DNA of 24,114 nucleotides, from the NCBI RefSeq assembly GCF_000003605.2, contig NW_003126888.1, positions 255,282-279,395 of the forward strand, written 5' to 3'. Positions within the stretch are counted from its first letter, which is position 1, and every line of letters begins with the position of its first letter. A program made the position numbers and the translations under genes. Source of the DNA: Saccoglossus kowalevskii (taxonomy: Eukaryota > Hemichordata > Enteropneusta > Harrimaniidae). The notes under the pieces are model-generated. The model saw nothing but the letters and a program-made list of their open reading frames with translations. It was not told the origin of the DNA and searched no databases. Positions 1-9,900 of this stretch are shown here, piece by piece.

Positions 1-204
1 CGATATTTAGTAAAAATAAAAAGCGTAGCTTTACCGAGTGCTCGCATCTCATTATGTAGTTCTGCTCTGATGACATTTTCGCTTGGTTCAGGTGCCGTGG
101 CTTACGAGAAAGTTGCGAGAAAGGCAGCGTTAGACACGGCAGTGTTCAAGTTTAACGGTCACATATCACGTTTTGTACATAAACAATTGCCAAGTTTGTT
201 GTGA
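1..204 (+). other. Unassigned open frame at the window edge, possible terminal exon
   Basis: Frame 1 is open from base 1 to a TGA at 202-204 (67 codons). It contains an internal ATG at 70 and a reasonably mixed composition (SLGSGAVAYEKVARKAALD near codons 26-45). I do not recognise the protein. It could be the last exon of a gene starting outside the window, or a chance open frame; no flanking acceptor is visible. Confidence 0.2.
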
Positions 205-704
205 TATGGTATGACACTCGAAACTAAGCTTGTCAAGTAAATACACTTAAATTGATAACGGGATTACACTATTTATTCAAGAGCGGCCATACTTCGTTTT
301 CACGTTGCTTTTTTTCAAATTATCGATTTTTTCATAACTTTATCGGCCATGTACCAAACGGGTTGTTTTGATTTTTATAAAACCAACACAATAGCTATAT
401 TAAACATCAAAAAATAACTGAATACGATGCGCTGAACAGAAAATATCCTCTCGACTGTGCTACTTTTGGTTTTTGAGTCTTTCAGCCATTTGAAACTTAA
501 CGTGTCTAAAACCACAAAAATCACGATTATATTTTTCTTTATTTTTTTCTTTTGTAGTTTTATTATTCCTAGTCGTGTTTTATTTTGAGACGACACTGTT
601 GTGCTGTTAAATAAAACAAAACAAATCCCAGCATGCAAAGCTTTAGGGGTCGATCATCATGCGGGTGACTGGTTGATTTGTTAAAAAAGTAAATTGTGCA
701 AGCT
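205..704. other. AT-rich sequence without recognisable features
   Basis: Both strands carry frequent stops. The one longer minus-strand frame (375-638) is low-complexity and Lys/Val/Phe-rich. I see nothing I can support here. Confidence 0.4.
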
Positions 705-851
705 CATTGGCGGATTTAGATGGGGGTCGAGGGGGCCGCCTCCCTATTTTTAACAATCAACAGGGCTTCGCGCCATCGGCGCTCGCGAACTTGGCCTTAG
801 GCCAACTTATCGCCCCCCCCCCCCTATTCCAGAATCCTAGATCCGCCCCTG
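705..851. mobile_element. hAT-like MITE (147 bp) with 5-bp flanking repeat
   Basis: The ends are inverted repeats: CATTGGCGGATTTAG at the left and the complement of CAGGGGCGGATCTAG at the right. AAGCT flanks both sides (700-704 and 852-856). Internal G- and C-runs (gggggtcgaggggg, a run of about 14 C) are typical of this kind of element. hAT elements commonly start CAG and leave 8-bp duplications. Only 5 bp match here, so the superfamily call is tentative while the transposon nature is good. Confidence 0.7.
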
Positions 852-856
852 AAGCT

Positions 857-1693
857 ACTATACAGCGAGAGGAATAAAACCATGACACATTCCAGAAAAA
901 AACTAAAAATGTATAGATGAGACACCGTGAATAACTTTCTTTCACACTTTTTCAGTCACTCCCTGATTTCAAATAGTTCAAGTTGCGCAGAGTTGTTCTT
1001 TGTAGTCGATTGACCCGGCCGATTACCATTTTAGTAACCGCGATTGACCCAGTAACTGACCTCAAGTCAAGAGCATTCTCTAATCCTTGTCAAACAGTTC
1101 TGCTGCTTACTAGTATCGTAGGTGCGAATCGTCTCTTTACGCGGGTCAGAAACAAAGAGAGACTGTCGTTGATAGATCTGTGACAGAGGGACTGTGATCA
1201 GAAGAATATACGGTAAGCCGTTTTGCTACTCAAGACGTTTTTATCTTGTACCCACGCCCAAGTTTAATACGCCTTGTTTAATACCACAGACTGCCAACAC
1301 CATCATAGAGTTTTTGGGCACACTCCGTTTCCGTAAAGTCGACTGTCGACAAGCCCCTCAGGTCTAATTTGTTTATGCGATAATACAAACTCCGTCGACG
1401 TCTGTGAAATGCCGTATTTTGGCGAAAGTCAAAGGGCCCTCGTCAATATGCCCGCACTGCAAAATTTCCCAAACGCCTTCAACGTTTCATTTCATTTTCT
1501 TGCGAGAAAATAAATCATTCGGGTCAGAGCGACTGTCGACAGTGTACAAATGTTCACCCACAGTGTGGTTCACCTAAACAGAGGTGGACAAAACAGTTTT
1601 AGCGAATCGGAGCCGATATGTTTACCCCTCCCCTGTGTATATGCTATTTAGAGACTACAAATGACACCTGTTTTTGTAAAGTAAATTTTGATT
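857..1693. other. Moderately GC-rich non-coding stretch with repeated GACTGTCGACA
   Basis: No family was recognised. GACTGTCGACA-type motifs occur near 1340 and 1530, and a GACTGTCG near 1160. A donor-like ATACG|GTAAGC lies at about 1212. The segment could hold an untranslated first exon of the synthetase, but nothing shows this directly. Confidence 0.25.
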
Positions 1694-1849
1694 TAAAGAG
1701 GAAAGGTCATCACCTTGAGTGAATTGGGCCCCAAGCGACGAAAATAACACACGCTAAAAACGCAAAGACTCATGGGTAGACGTTTGTTTGTAAACAATGA
1801 CACACTATGACCATCTGACGCATGGGCGGTGAGAACTCCCCTGTTTCAA
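1694..1849 (-). mobile_element. MITE family 1, copy A (about 156 bp)
   Basis: It runs from TAAAGAGGAAAGGTCATCACC-like left sequence to a TGTTTCAA right end, the diverged complement of the family terminus. The interior matches the other copies: a CTCATGGGTAGACG block, TTTGTAAACAATGACAC and CTATGACCATCTGACGCAT. Orientation is opposite to the copies at 4793 and 10821. Confidence 0.75.
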
Positions 1850-1867
1850 GTTATGGGGACGTTATGA

Positions 1868-2193
1868 GAACCGGTCACTGGTAGTGTAGTGGTTGTCGCA
1901 TCAGACTCGTGATCAGTAGACCCAAGTTCAAATCCTACCTTAGGGCAGTTAGGCTGAACATCAAAAGGGTCAACCCCTACCCTGGGTGAGTGTGCCTCAG
2001 ATTCTATGGGAAGGCAAATTCCACTGACCGAGATTCATTCACTAACGAATGCGACTTTGAGGTATCCTTGGTTAAGGTCCGCAGGTGCTTGTGCTCGCAT
2101 TTACACTTACAAAAAAAATAGGCAGGAGACACATCAGAGACATTCAATGTCCGGAACTGTCGCCTGGTACAAAAACATTTAAAAAAACAACAA
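1868..2193 (+). repeat. tRNA-derived SINE, copy 1
   Basis: The 5' part has an RNA polymerase III A box (TAGTGTAGTGG, 1882-1892) and a B box (GTTCAAATCC, 1926-1935) at tRNA-like spacing. A cloverleaf is degenerate, so this is tRNA-derived rather than a working tRNA. The body includes AATTCCACTGACCGAG and CCGCAGGTGCTTGTG, and the 3' end is A-rich (tttaaaaaaacaacaac). The body recurs at 22787-23353. It is flanked by 72-bp direct repeats (1795-1867 and 2194-2265). Confidence 0.7.
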
Positions 2194-2249
2194 CAATGAC
2201 ACGCTATGACCATCTGACGCATGCGCAGGTGACGACTCCCTTGCTTTAA
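2194..2249 (-). mobile_element. MITE family 1, partial copy B
   Basis: This is only the terminal third of the element, from CAATGACACGCTATGACC to TTGCTTTAA. It starts exactly where the SINE A-rich tail ends and extends into flank that matches the flank of copy A (GACGTTATG). It therefore looks like the second half of a direct repeat rather than an independent insertion. Confidence 0.7.
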
Positions 2250-2360
2250 GTTTGAAGACGTTATGGCGTCTAATAATTTCGAAAACAGTTACAGTAAACT
2301 TTGACTTGTTATGAGAACAACTGAATCATTTATGTAACATGATTCAAGCATGTAAACTAT

Positions 2361-2518
2361 ATAAGTGAAAGTGGAGAGTTGTCACCTACGTGCGGGAATT
2401 TGTTAATAACAACACACGCTAAATACGCAAAGGATCATGGATAGACACTTGTTTATAAACAATGACACACACGCTATGGCCATCTGACGCATGCACAGGT
2501 GGCGATTCCCTCGCTTAA
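2361..2518 (-). mobile_element. MITE family 1, copy C (about 158 bp)
   Basis: It has a degenerate left end with GTTGTCACC, then AACAACACACGCTAAATACGC, GGATCATGGATAGACAC, AATGACACACACGCTATGG and GCATGCACAGGTGGCGA, ending CGCTTAA. It is colinear with copy A and with the complement of the 4793 and 10821 copies. Confidence 0.75.
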
Positions 2519-2568
2519 TACAAAGCCAGGATGAAAATGATAATTCACAAAACAAGTTGTCACAAACA

Positions 2569-2701
2569 TTAAAGGGCGGCAGTCGTCGCGCCGCGTCCTG
2601 TTTGATATGGGACTCATAGCGACGTATACAACGCGTGTAAAATACATTGTTTATTTACATGAAATTCGAACACGCGCTGCGCGACGATCACCGTGCTTTA
2701 A
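2569..2701. mobile_element. MITE family 2 (133 bp), related to family 1
   Basis: The termini are inverted repeats: TTAAAGGGCGGCAGTCGTCG at the left and the complement of TTAAAGCACGGTGATCGTCG at the right, both continuing into CGC-rich sequence. They share the TTAAAG...GTCGTC core with family 1 but have a different interior. The flanks fit a TA or TTAA duplication. A solo end of this subfamily lies at 11809-11840. Confidence 0.7.
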
Positions 2702-4792
2702 CTAATATGTATTCCAATAGAATCCTATGTTGCCTAATAAAAGTCAAACACATAAGTCTGTACCGATTACGTAACTACAGTACAAACTACTATTATCATG
2801 CAATAATAATATTTATTAGACACATAAAATCCTTAGGAAACTATAATCTAAAAAAAATAAAAAACCTACACAGTTTGCAACCAATGGTGAATACAGCATA
2901 CATGCATATTGAACCACGACCAGCTGTTTCACAATATAATAATTTAATCCCCACCAACAGCTTTATTCACATATTGGTTGGGTGACAATGGGTGAAAATA
3001 AACCCCAAACTGCAAACTTTATCAGGCCGTAAATCAAAGTTAGTTCAAATATTGTGACAGAAAAAGACTTTCACGTGGCGTCCCTACGATCGGATCAATG
3101 AATATCCGGAATGATGTGAGCGTGTAAGATTCGATTCGTCGATGGTCACATGGAACATTTTAGACCATTCCAGCTGTGACCGTCCATCACCTGATCGCAT
3201 TGAGGATACAACGAAGTCTGAAGTTTTACCATATGTTATAGATTTACCAGTGTATTCGTTTGAGGGCACAATTCATCTCTGCAGCCATTTAAGTTTCTTT
3301 TGTGAAGTGTCGTTTTTCAGACAATTCTTTAAATTTGATGGTTTCTTGTGATATCTAATGTTCCTTTTCTACAAAATTTATGTTCGGTAAGCTTATTGAT
3401 GCTATTGTTTTTTTGTTTTTTTTTAGAATTCTTGCATATTTCTGGAATTACGTAACTTTGTTTACATTATTGTTTTCTACAATATCGTCTGCTCGATATA
3501 TAATTTTAGATTTTTAACGTGTTTGAACTTTCTTGGTGTTTTACTGTTTTATAAAAGGTGTTACTATTTGGAATGACATTCATAATCCATTTACGATTTG
3601 TTTATGCATTTTTGCTTCATTTTCTGAACGAAGATTTTGTTACACTTTTTTTTGCATCGAGTACTTTAGACAAATGCTATTTTATTTATAAATATCTGTA
3701 TACAATTGTTAAGGAAACTGTTATTGTAGTTTCGTAGTTTATTTACTTTTTCAGTCTATCTCGTCTCTCTGATACATTTGTATATTCTAATTTATCCATC
3801 GATGTATCTTTTCTATTGTATTTACATATACTTTTCTGATTTCTTTACACAGGTTTCTTCCTTTGTTTTGTTTACAAGACTTACTGTGGAAGTCAAGGGG
3901 TAAGGGGATTATTGTTTAAGGCATTACCATTTAAACTATTTTGCAATATGACAGCCATTTTTTTTGGGGGGGGGGGTTAACATATTACATAAATACTTAT
4001 TTAAATTCCCTACGAACGCGAGCATTTGATCAGTCAATGGCATGAGGGAAATGGCCGTTGTATCGTAACTGATATCACGCTGCACTGTACAAAACATTCT
4101 TAACTCGAAGCCATTGTATGTATAACCAGGTCATCAGCTAGTAATTATAAGTGTCAGTGTAGTTTGATTCTCTATAAGTGAAATCTATTGACTGAGATTA
4201 TTGCACTAACATTGTGTCAGTCCTAGGACTGCGTGACCCCGGTCAGTCGCCAGTAAACACATTGAGCTCCATAAAACGATCTATGTGGCTTCATTAACAT
4301 AATATGCAAGCAAGTCAAAACCACTTAGTATTTTGACATTGCGAGATTATGTGTCAGTATTTTGGTTGTTCAGGCGATAATATATGTAAATGTGTGTTTG
4401 GAGGACCACCAATCTGCGTTCATGGAAATAATGTTTTCTATATTGCGTGTTACCGATCACAACACGATACTTTTTCCCAGGGTGATTGTGACATTGACAA
4501 CAATGTACATGCTTCTATTTGTATTCCCGAAAACCATATGCAAGTAGTTTACAAAAATGCATAATCCAAATACAAATCTGGTCTATGTTCAGTTACATTA
4601 TATTCCTAATTTATTTTTATTTTAAATGACATTCCATGATCAACACCCTCAAATAATAGACAAAAAAATAAGTGAACTGCCTCGTAAATATAGATTGCAT
4701 TTTTAAAAATGATTCACAAACAAAAAACTATTTTTATAGAATTTGTTAATACGAAGAAGGCATGTAATACAATCACTGCACTGCCACAAATC
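2702..4792. other. AT-rich region without recognisable genes
   Basis: T-rich tracts fill 3360-3880, and a T-run followed by about 11 G lies near 3959-3976. Open frames at 2647-2985 (+), 3084-3269 (-) and 4349-4564 (+; Cys-rich) do not resemble a family I know and have no convincing splice partners. I see no RNA gene or mobile element with clear ends here. Confidence 0.35.
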
Positions 4793-4940
4793 TTAAAGCG
4801 GGGGAGTCGTCACCTGCGCATGCGTCAGATGGCCATGGCGTGTCATTGTTTACAAACAATCGTCTACCCATGGGCCTTTACGTTTGAGCGTGTGTTGTTA
4901 TCGCCGCTTGGGACTCAATTCTCGCGCGTACGCAGGTGAA
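4793..4940 (+). mobile_element. MITE family 1, copy D, right end eroded
   Basis: It starts TTAAAGCGGGGGAGTCGTC and continues ACCTGCGCATGCGTCAG, TTGTTTACAAACAATCGTC and the GTGTGTTGTTATCGCCGC block. The right terminus matches the family up to CGCAGGTGA (about 4939), then decays. Orientation matches the intron-6 copy. Confidence 0.75.
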
Positions 4941-4950
4941 GAAATTTATG

Positions 4951-5328
4951 AGCTGTCGAGCAGTTGAAATTGAAATTTGACACATGATCTTGGGTACATG
5001 GCTAAATATTCATAAGCGATATATACAAGCATTCTAAGCTCCCTCGCATGAATAATTAACACAAGGCGATAATAACTAAATATTGCAGTATGGTAATCAT
5101 AAACAATTTAGACAAACTATATCACACATAATGTATAAATTAAAACAAAAATCATTGTCAAGGACATAGTACCCGTTATTTTTTAATGCCTTGTGTCAAT
5201 TAAAAACAACGAAAGATGTAGGATCATGATTAAATGTTGGGAGAGTATTCAGCATGTTAAAAATCTGGTGTTACTTCAAAAGGCTTTCTTCTATCAGGGG
5301 TAAATTCTTCTCCACAGGGTCTCCACAC
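4951..5328. other. AT-rich spacer
   Basis: No coding frame was seen. Just before the LTR, 5293-5316 contains a decayed second copy of the LTR edge (tatcaggggtaaattc, compare tgtcaggggggaaactc). Confidence 0.35.
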
Positions 5329-5949
5329 TGTCAGGGGGGAAACTCGTCTCGTCTCTCTATCTCGTCCCCTCGAGGTACGGGATCGGGAAAGTCACTTTAA
5401 CTTTACAGTCAAATAAGACACACACAAAGAAATATGTTTCAGCTCTCGTCTTAGTCGATCTTTTGGAGCACTCTATAAGACACAGCGCCCTGGGGGAAAA
5501 GTCCCCAAGACTCTCGCAAGGCTGACCCAAGACTAGCCCAAGACTGGACTGCCTCAAGGCTCGCCCCTGGACTCTCTCGGACTGGACTCGACTGCCCAAG
5601 GCTGCGTCTGTCGTGGAGTATTCGCCAAGACCAACTCAAACTCTCTTTATTCATTTTCAAAACTCTAACCAATTACAAAACAGTAAAAGACTCTAGGGCG
5701 TAACCTTCAATCATAAAGCCAATCACACTAAGTACTGAATACGTCATATCTTTTGATTAATCGTTCACTACATTAATAACTACGGATGTCAGAATAGCGA
5801 CGGTATCTTGTAATTAGTTCCAAATCACTGAGCCAAGTTCCGTCCAAAACTTCAAATAGACCTACACGATGACAGACATAACACAGCAATTCAGCTAATA
5901 ATCAGTTAATTAAGTCGGTTAACAGATACGCGAAAACAAATTCATGACA
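5329..5949 (-). mobile_element. Probable solo LTR, copy A (621 bp)
   Basis: The segment begins TGTCA and ends TGACA, the inverted termini expected of an LTR. It is matched over its length by 14375-14961. Strongly shared blocks include CGAGGTACGGGATCGG, AGACTCTAGGGCG, GAATACGTCATATC and CAGATACGCGAAAAC. A TTTATT at about 5646 is AATAAA on the minus strand and is kept in the other copy, so the element probably reads leftward. No polypurine tract, primer-binding site or gag/pol lies next to it, hence solo. No clear target-site duplication was found. The middle carries GACT-rich imperfect repeats. Confidence 0.6.
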
Positions 5950-6235
5950 CTTCAGTCAAAGCAAAATCTTACAGGAAATGTCATTCTTACATCGTACAAA
6001 ATTGTATAATCCACACATAAACCAAAAATGGACACTAGTTGGTAAAAGGTCATCAAAATACAAATTCAACCCCAATTTATGAAAATATCTTTGAGAAACA
6101 GGCACAAAAAACACATTCAAATGTCACTCATTATTAACCCACCACGAGTGATGTCATTGCCAAGTTTGAATGAAATCGGCCGAACTAATGTTGTGTTTTT
6201 GCAGAGGTAATATTACAGACAAATAAAATAAATAT
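5950..6235. other. Non-coding spacer before the piggyBac-like MITE
   Basis: AT-rich with many stops. No feature recognised. Confidence 0.35.
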
Positions 6236-6471
6236 TTAACCTTTTCCTCCCTAGTTCCTTCTTTTCATCACAAATTCACAAAATAGTCCTGTTTATAGCC
6301 TGCACTTTTCACTAGACGATTGGGACAATAATCATTCAGTAAAAACTGAAAGTTGACTCACATTTTGCCTGTTGGCTCCAAAATTAGGGTTAATTTCCAG
6401 AAATATGTAAGAATTATAAGAAAAAAGTGCAGAAAAATTTGGGTGAGAAAGTCTGGTGGTAAAAAGGTTAA
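6236..6471. mobile_element. piggyBac-like MITE (236 bp)
   Basis: TTAA stands at both ends (6236-6239 and 6468-6471), and the inner termini are inverted: CCTTTTCCTCCC on the left and the complement of CCTTTTTACCACC on the right. A TTAA target and C-rich CCYT-type ends are the piggyBac signature. There is no transposase, so it is non-autonomous. It sits about 310 bp upstream of the synthetase start codon. Confidence 0.65.
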
Positions 6472-6780
6472 ATCTTTTTCAAATATCAATACCAAAATAT
6501 AATAGGGAAGATTGATATACAAAATTTACATAGAGTATTCACTACTTAAAATTAGGGGATAACTATCTATGTATCAGAGATGGCTACACATTTTTACATT
6601 TTGTAAAGCTGAATTACCTTGTCAATACGCTAAGCTGATAGTCTTAACTATTATTATGTTCTCTGGGGGTACACATTCATTCATTTTTTTTCGATCTGGG
6701 GCTTACAAGTTTATTCTGTCGTGTTTGGCACAATAAATACTCGTCATATTTATTTTACATGTTGCATTTTGTATTCATAG
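6472..6780 (+). other. Sequence immediately upstream of the coding start, ending in a splice acceptor
   Basis: AT-rich, with no TATA/CCAAT cluster of the kind seen in intron 1. It ends in a T-rich tract and attcatag (6773-6780). It therefore reads better as the 3' end of an intron (or a trans-splice acceptor region) than as a core promoter. Confidence 0.4.
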
Positions 6781-6959
6781 GTCAACTATGGCGTTACGAT
6801 TAACATCTGGAATAATTCGTTTGGTCGGTTCTTACTCACCATGTTCACGGATAAGATCAACTGTTCCTTATTCATCTAAATGTAGATCTTTGTTCATAAA
6901 TGGATTGTCACAGAACCGGACTCTCAGCCAAAGCTCTTATTTATTTAATAAGAACGAAG
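6781..6959 (+). other. Exon 1 of the acyl-CoA synthetase: 7-nt leader plus predicted mitochondrial presequence
   Basis: The 57 encoded residues carry eight Arg/Lys, many Ser, and no acidic residue until Glu57, which is typical of a cleavable mitochondrial targeting sequence. They have no counterpart in the catalytic fold, which begins in exon 2 with a VYKSPLPD stretch typical of the family. The sequence just before the exon, tattcatag at 6772-6780, is a good 3' splice acceptor only 7 nt before the ATG. That implies an untranslated exon upstream or a trans-spliced leader. The donor is AAG|GTGTGT at 6960. The targeting role is inferred from composition only. Confidence 0.75.
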
Positions 6960-9900
6960 GTGTGTTCATAAAGTTATTAAAATAAAGTGAATTGACTTTT
7001 AAACGTTTAAAGTTGCTATTATTGTTTGTGTTTTGTTTATCGGGATGGGAAATATTATACAGTGTTTACATTATGGGCATGATATTTGTAAATTACGAAA
7101 TAAATGAAATAGTGGAGTATGTTGAGTATATGGTATGTAAAATATAGATACACTGACTTTACCAAAGTTGAATCAGCAACAACTATTTATATGTTACCCA
7201 AACACGTCTCGCTTAATCTGCAACTAGTTTATTTTATTAGTTGTTGTTATGTGTATCCAAGGAATGTATTATTAACGATATGACGTCATATAAGGGGGGG
7301 GGCGATTGGTGAAATGTAGACTCTGTACACATAGTTTTGTTCACAGTAGTTTACAAGAGTCCTTTGCCGGATTGTCAATTTCCTGAAGATATGACTATAC
7401 CACAGTATGTGATGAAAGATTTCGGGAAGTATGGTAATAGGACGGCAATGGTAAGAGCAAGTATTACTTTGTATTAGGCGAAACGAAAATTAGATCTGTT
7501 TTTGGTCGGTGCGCGCGTTTCTTTGTATTCAACAAAATCGAAATGTGTTCACACCATTAGTGCCGAAATAACTTGTTTCTGCATGAGCAGATCGGCTTTC
7601 TTGAAGTAGCGTATACAAACAATCGAATTGTTTTTAAAGAAAGTTTGTATCGGAAACAGATTTTGTTTCAACGTCTGAATGATAATAACGTTTACGATAA
7701 CATAATTTATTTATGAACTGTGAGGTTATTACGAGATCACCGCAAAGTATGCACGAAGGCAGTACGTCGATCGTATTGACTGACGCCTATCGTGCCCGTA
7801 GTGCACGAGTGCAAACTTGGCGAGATTCTCGTTATAACCTGATTATTATTATATATCTTTTTCCTGCTTGTATTAATAATTCAATTATTAATAGCAGCCA
7901 GAATTGGCAAAGAAACAACGTTTTGCGCTGTGTGAACGTTTGTGTGCTGTGTCGGGATTATATTTTATATTTATTTCAAGCAATTCTATTATTTAATATC
8001 AATTTCGCACAGTATTTTTGACTTTCCAAGTCATAAAATAAATATTTACTAGGGACCGATAGGAACAACATGTTGCTTGTCGTTGTTTTGAAATGAGCTG
8101 CTGTCACGCTATTGATCTGAACGATGTTCGAATAACGCGCACGAAACTCAGTGGAAAGGTGAATTTCAAACACGTCCGTACGGTATTCTACGGACGGATG
8201 AATTCCATTAGTTTCCGTGTCTAGTGTATATTAACGCAGTTTACTTAGTGTGTGTTATATTATAACAATAATAACAATATTACTTGTAATTAGGTTGACA
8301 GTGGCACTGGTCGTACCTACACTTTTACTCAGTTACAAGAACTGGTTCATCAATGTGCGACTGGTCTAACAATTGATGGTTTTCAACAAGGCGATGTATG
8401 TGCTATTCAACTACCCAACTCGCCTGAATTCTTCATCACACTGCAGGCCGTCTTATCTATAGGTGGAATTGTGTCAACAGTCAACCCACTTTACACCGAA
8501 GGTAAGATATCTTACTATTTATGTGTACATGCGGGGAAAAACAGAACAGAATTACTAAACAATAGTTAACAAAATTTCTCTTGTATTGACATATAGATGA
8601 ATTGCTGAATCAGCTGAAAGACTCAAGCGCTAAATCAATTGTTACGAGTCAAGCATCAGCTGAAGGTGCTCGGAGTGCAGCGATCAAGACAAAGATCAAG
8701 GTAAAGTTAACAGTAAAAGAACCGCACATGATCTGTCATATAATCAAATAGAAAATAGTCACTAATTTTTTTCTCAAAGAAAGGTTAATCTGACATTGAC
8801 TCGTCCAGTTCACTTGATTAAATAATGTAAGTTGGTATCGTATGTAGACACGCCTTCCTCATTGTCCAGCACAGGATTCGTTGTTCGCTTGCCTTGGGGA
8901 AAGTTGACTCTTTGCGATGTGCAAATTATATATATATTGAATTGGTTTTATATTTTAATTACATTTAAACAATGCACAACCCACATTCATACGTCAAATA
9001 CCACAAAGGAAATGTATGACATTCGTAGCAGGAATAAAAATGAAGATATCCTGGTTTTACTAACAGTTGACTCTATACCCATTCTGTGTATGCTCATTTC
9101 ACAGAAAAGTTTCTTTATTCTCCCCAGTGGCGGATCTAGAGGGGTGAGGGAGGGGTTCTTGGGGTCCCCCCGTTGAAAAATGTATTCAATTTGTTTTTGT
9201 ATAATATAAACAAATCATTAACTTAGTCTGGCGATTTTAAAGTTTGGACCCCCCCCCCATAACAAGAATCGTCTATCCGTTCCGGCTCCCTCAGCTAACA
9301 CCCTTCAAAACTGCTCATATTCACCCTTTCCGCCATTGGGAAGGCATGTGAATGCAACACATGATCAATATACATACATTTAAAATAAACTTTTGCATTT
9401 TCAGCATGTGTACATCATTGGAGGTGCAGACGGATGTAAGCCATTCTCCTCGTTGTTAGACAATGACGGTTCGTCATTTCCAAAAAGCATAGACATTAAC
9501 CCAAAGGCAGATGTAGCTCTACTATCATACTCGAGTGGGACAACTGGGTTACCAAAGGGAGTGATGGTATCACATTTCGCGTTTATAGCTAATTTAATAC
9601 AGATGAGGTAAGTATTCTAAAATGTTTGGCTCGCGCATGCTCACCTACGCGCTGTGAGGACGCGTTCATTAAAACGCAGATTGAAGCCGATTTTTGTGGA
9701 TCAGCGACTGTGGCGTACTGTGCGTGCGACCTTGTTCGTAATTCGGTATGTACCAATATTGCCAAACATTTATCTAGATAGTCTTTTATTAGCCAATGTA
9801 TTCGTATTCTTGTATTAGCCAATGTATTCCCCGGATGTATTCGTATTCTTTTATTAGCCAATGTATTCGTATTCTGTATTAGCCAATGTATTCGTATTCT

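Noticed and set aside
1875-1945. Functional tRNA gene
   Set aside because: A and B boxes are present, but the acceptor and anticodon stems do not pair well, and the sequence continues into a SINE body found again at 22787.
3084-3269. Minus-strand 61-codon ATG frame with non-random look
   Set aside because: No recognisable family, no clear splice sites and a plus-strand frame of equal length over the same bases.
4349-4564. Cys-rich 71-codon frame that might be an EGF-like or secreted peptide
   Set aside because: No signal peptide and cysteine spacing does not fit a domain I know. A second overlapping frame of similar length exists.
5357-5672. Minus-strand frames of 73-80 codons
   Set aside because: They lie in the GACT-rich centre of the probable LTR and are not conserved as frames in the second copy.
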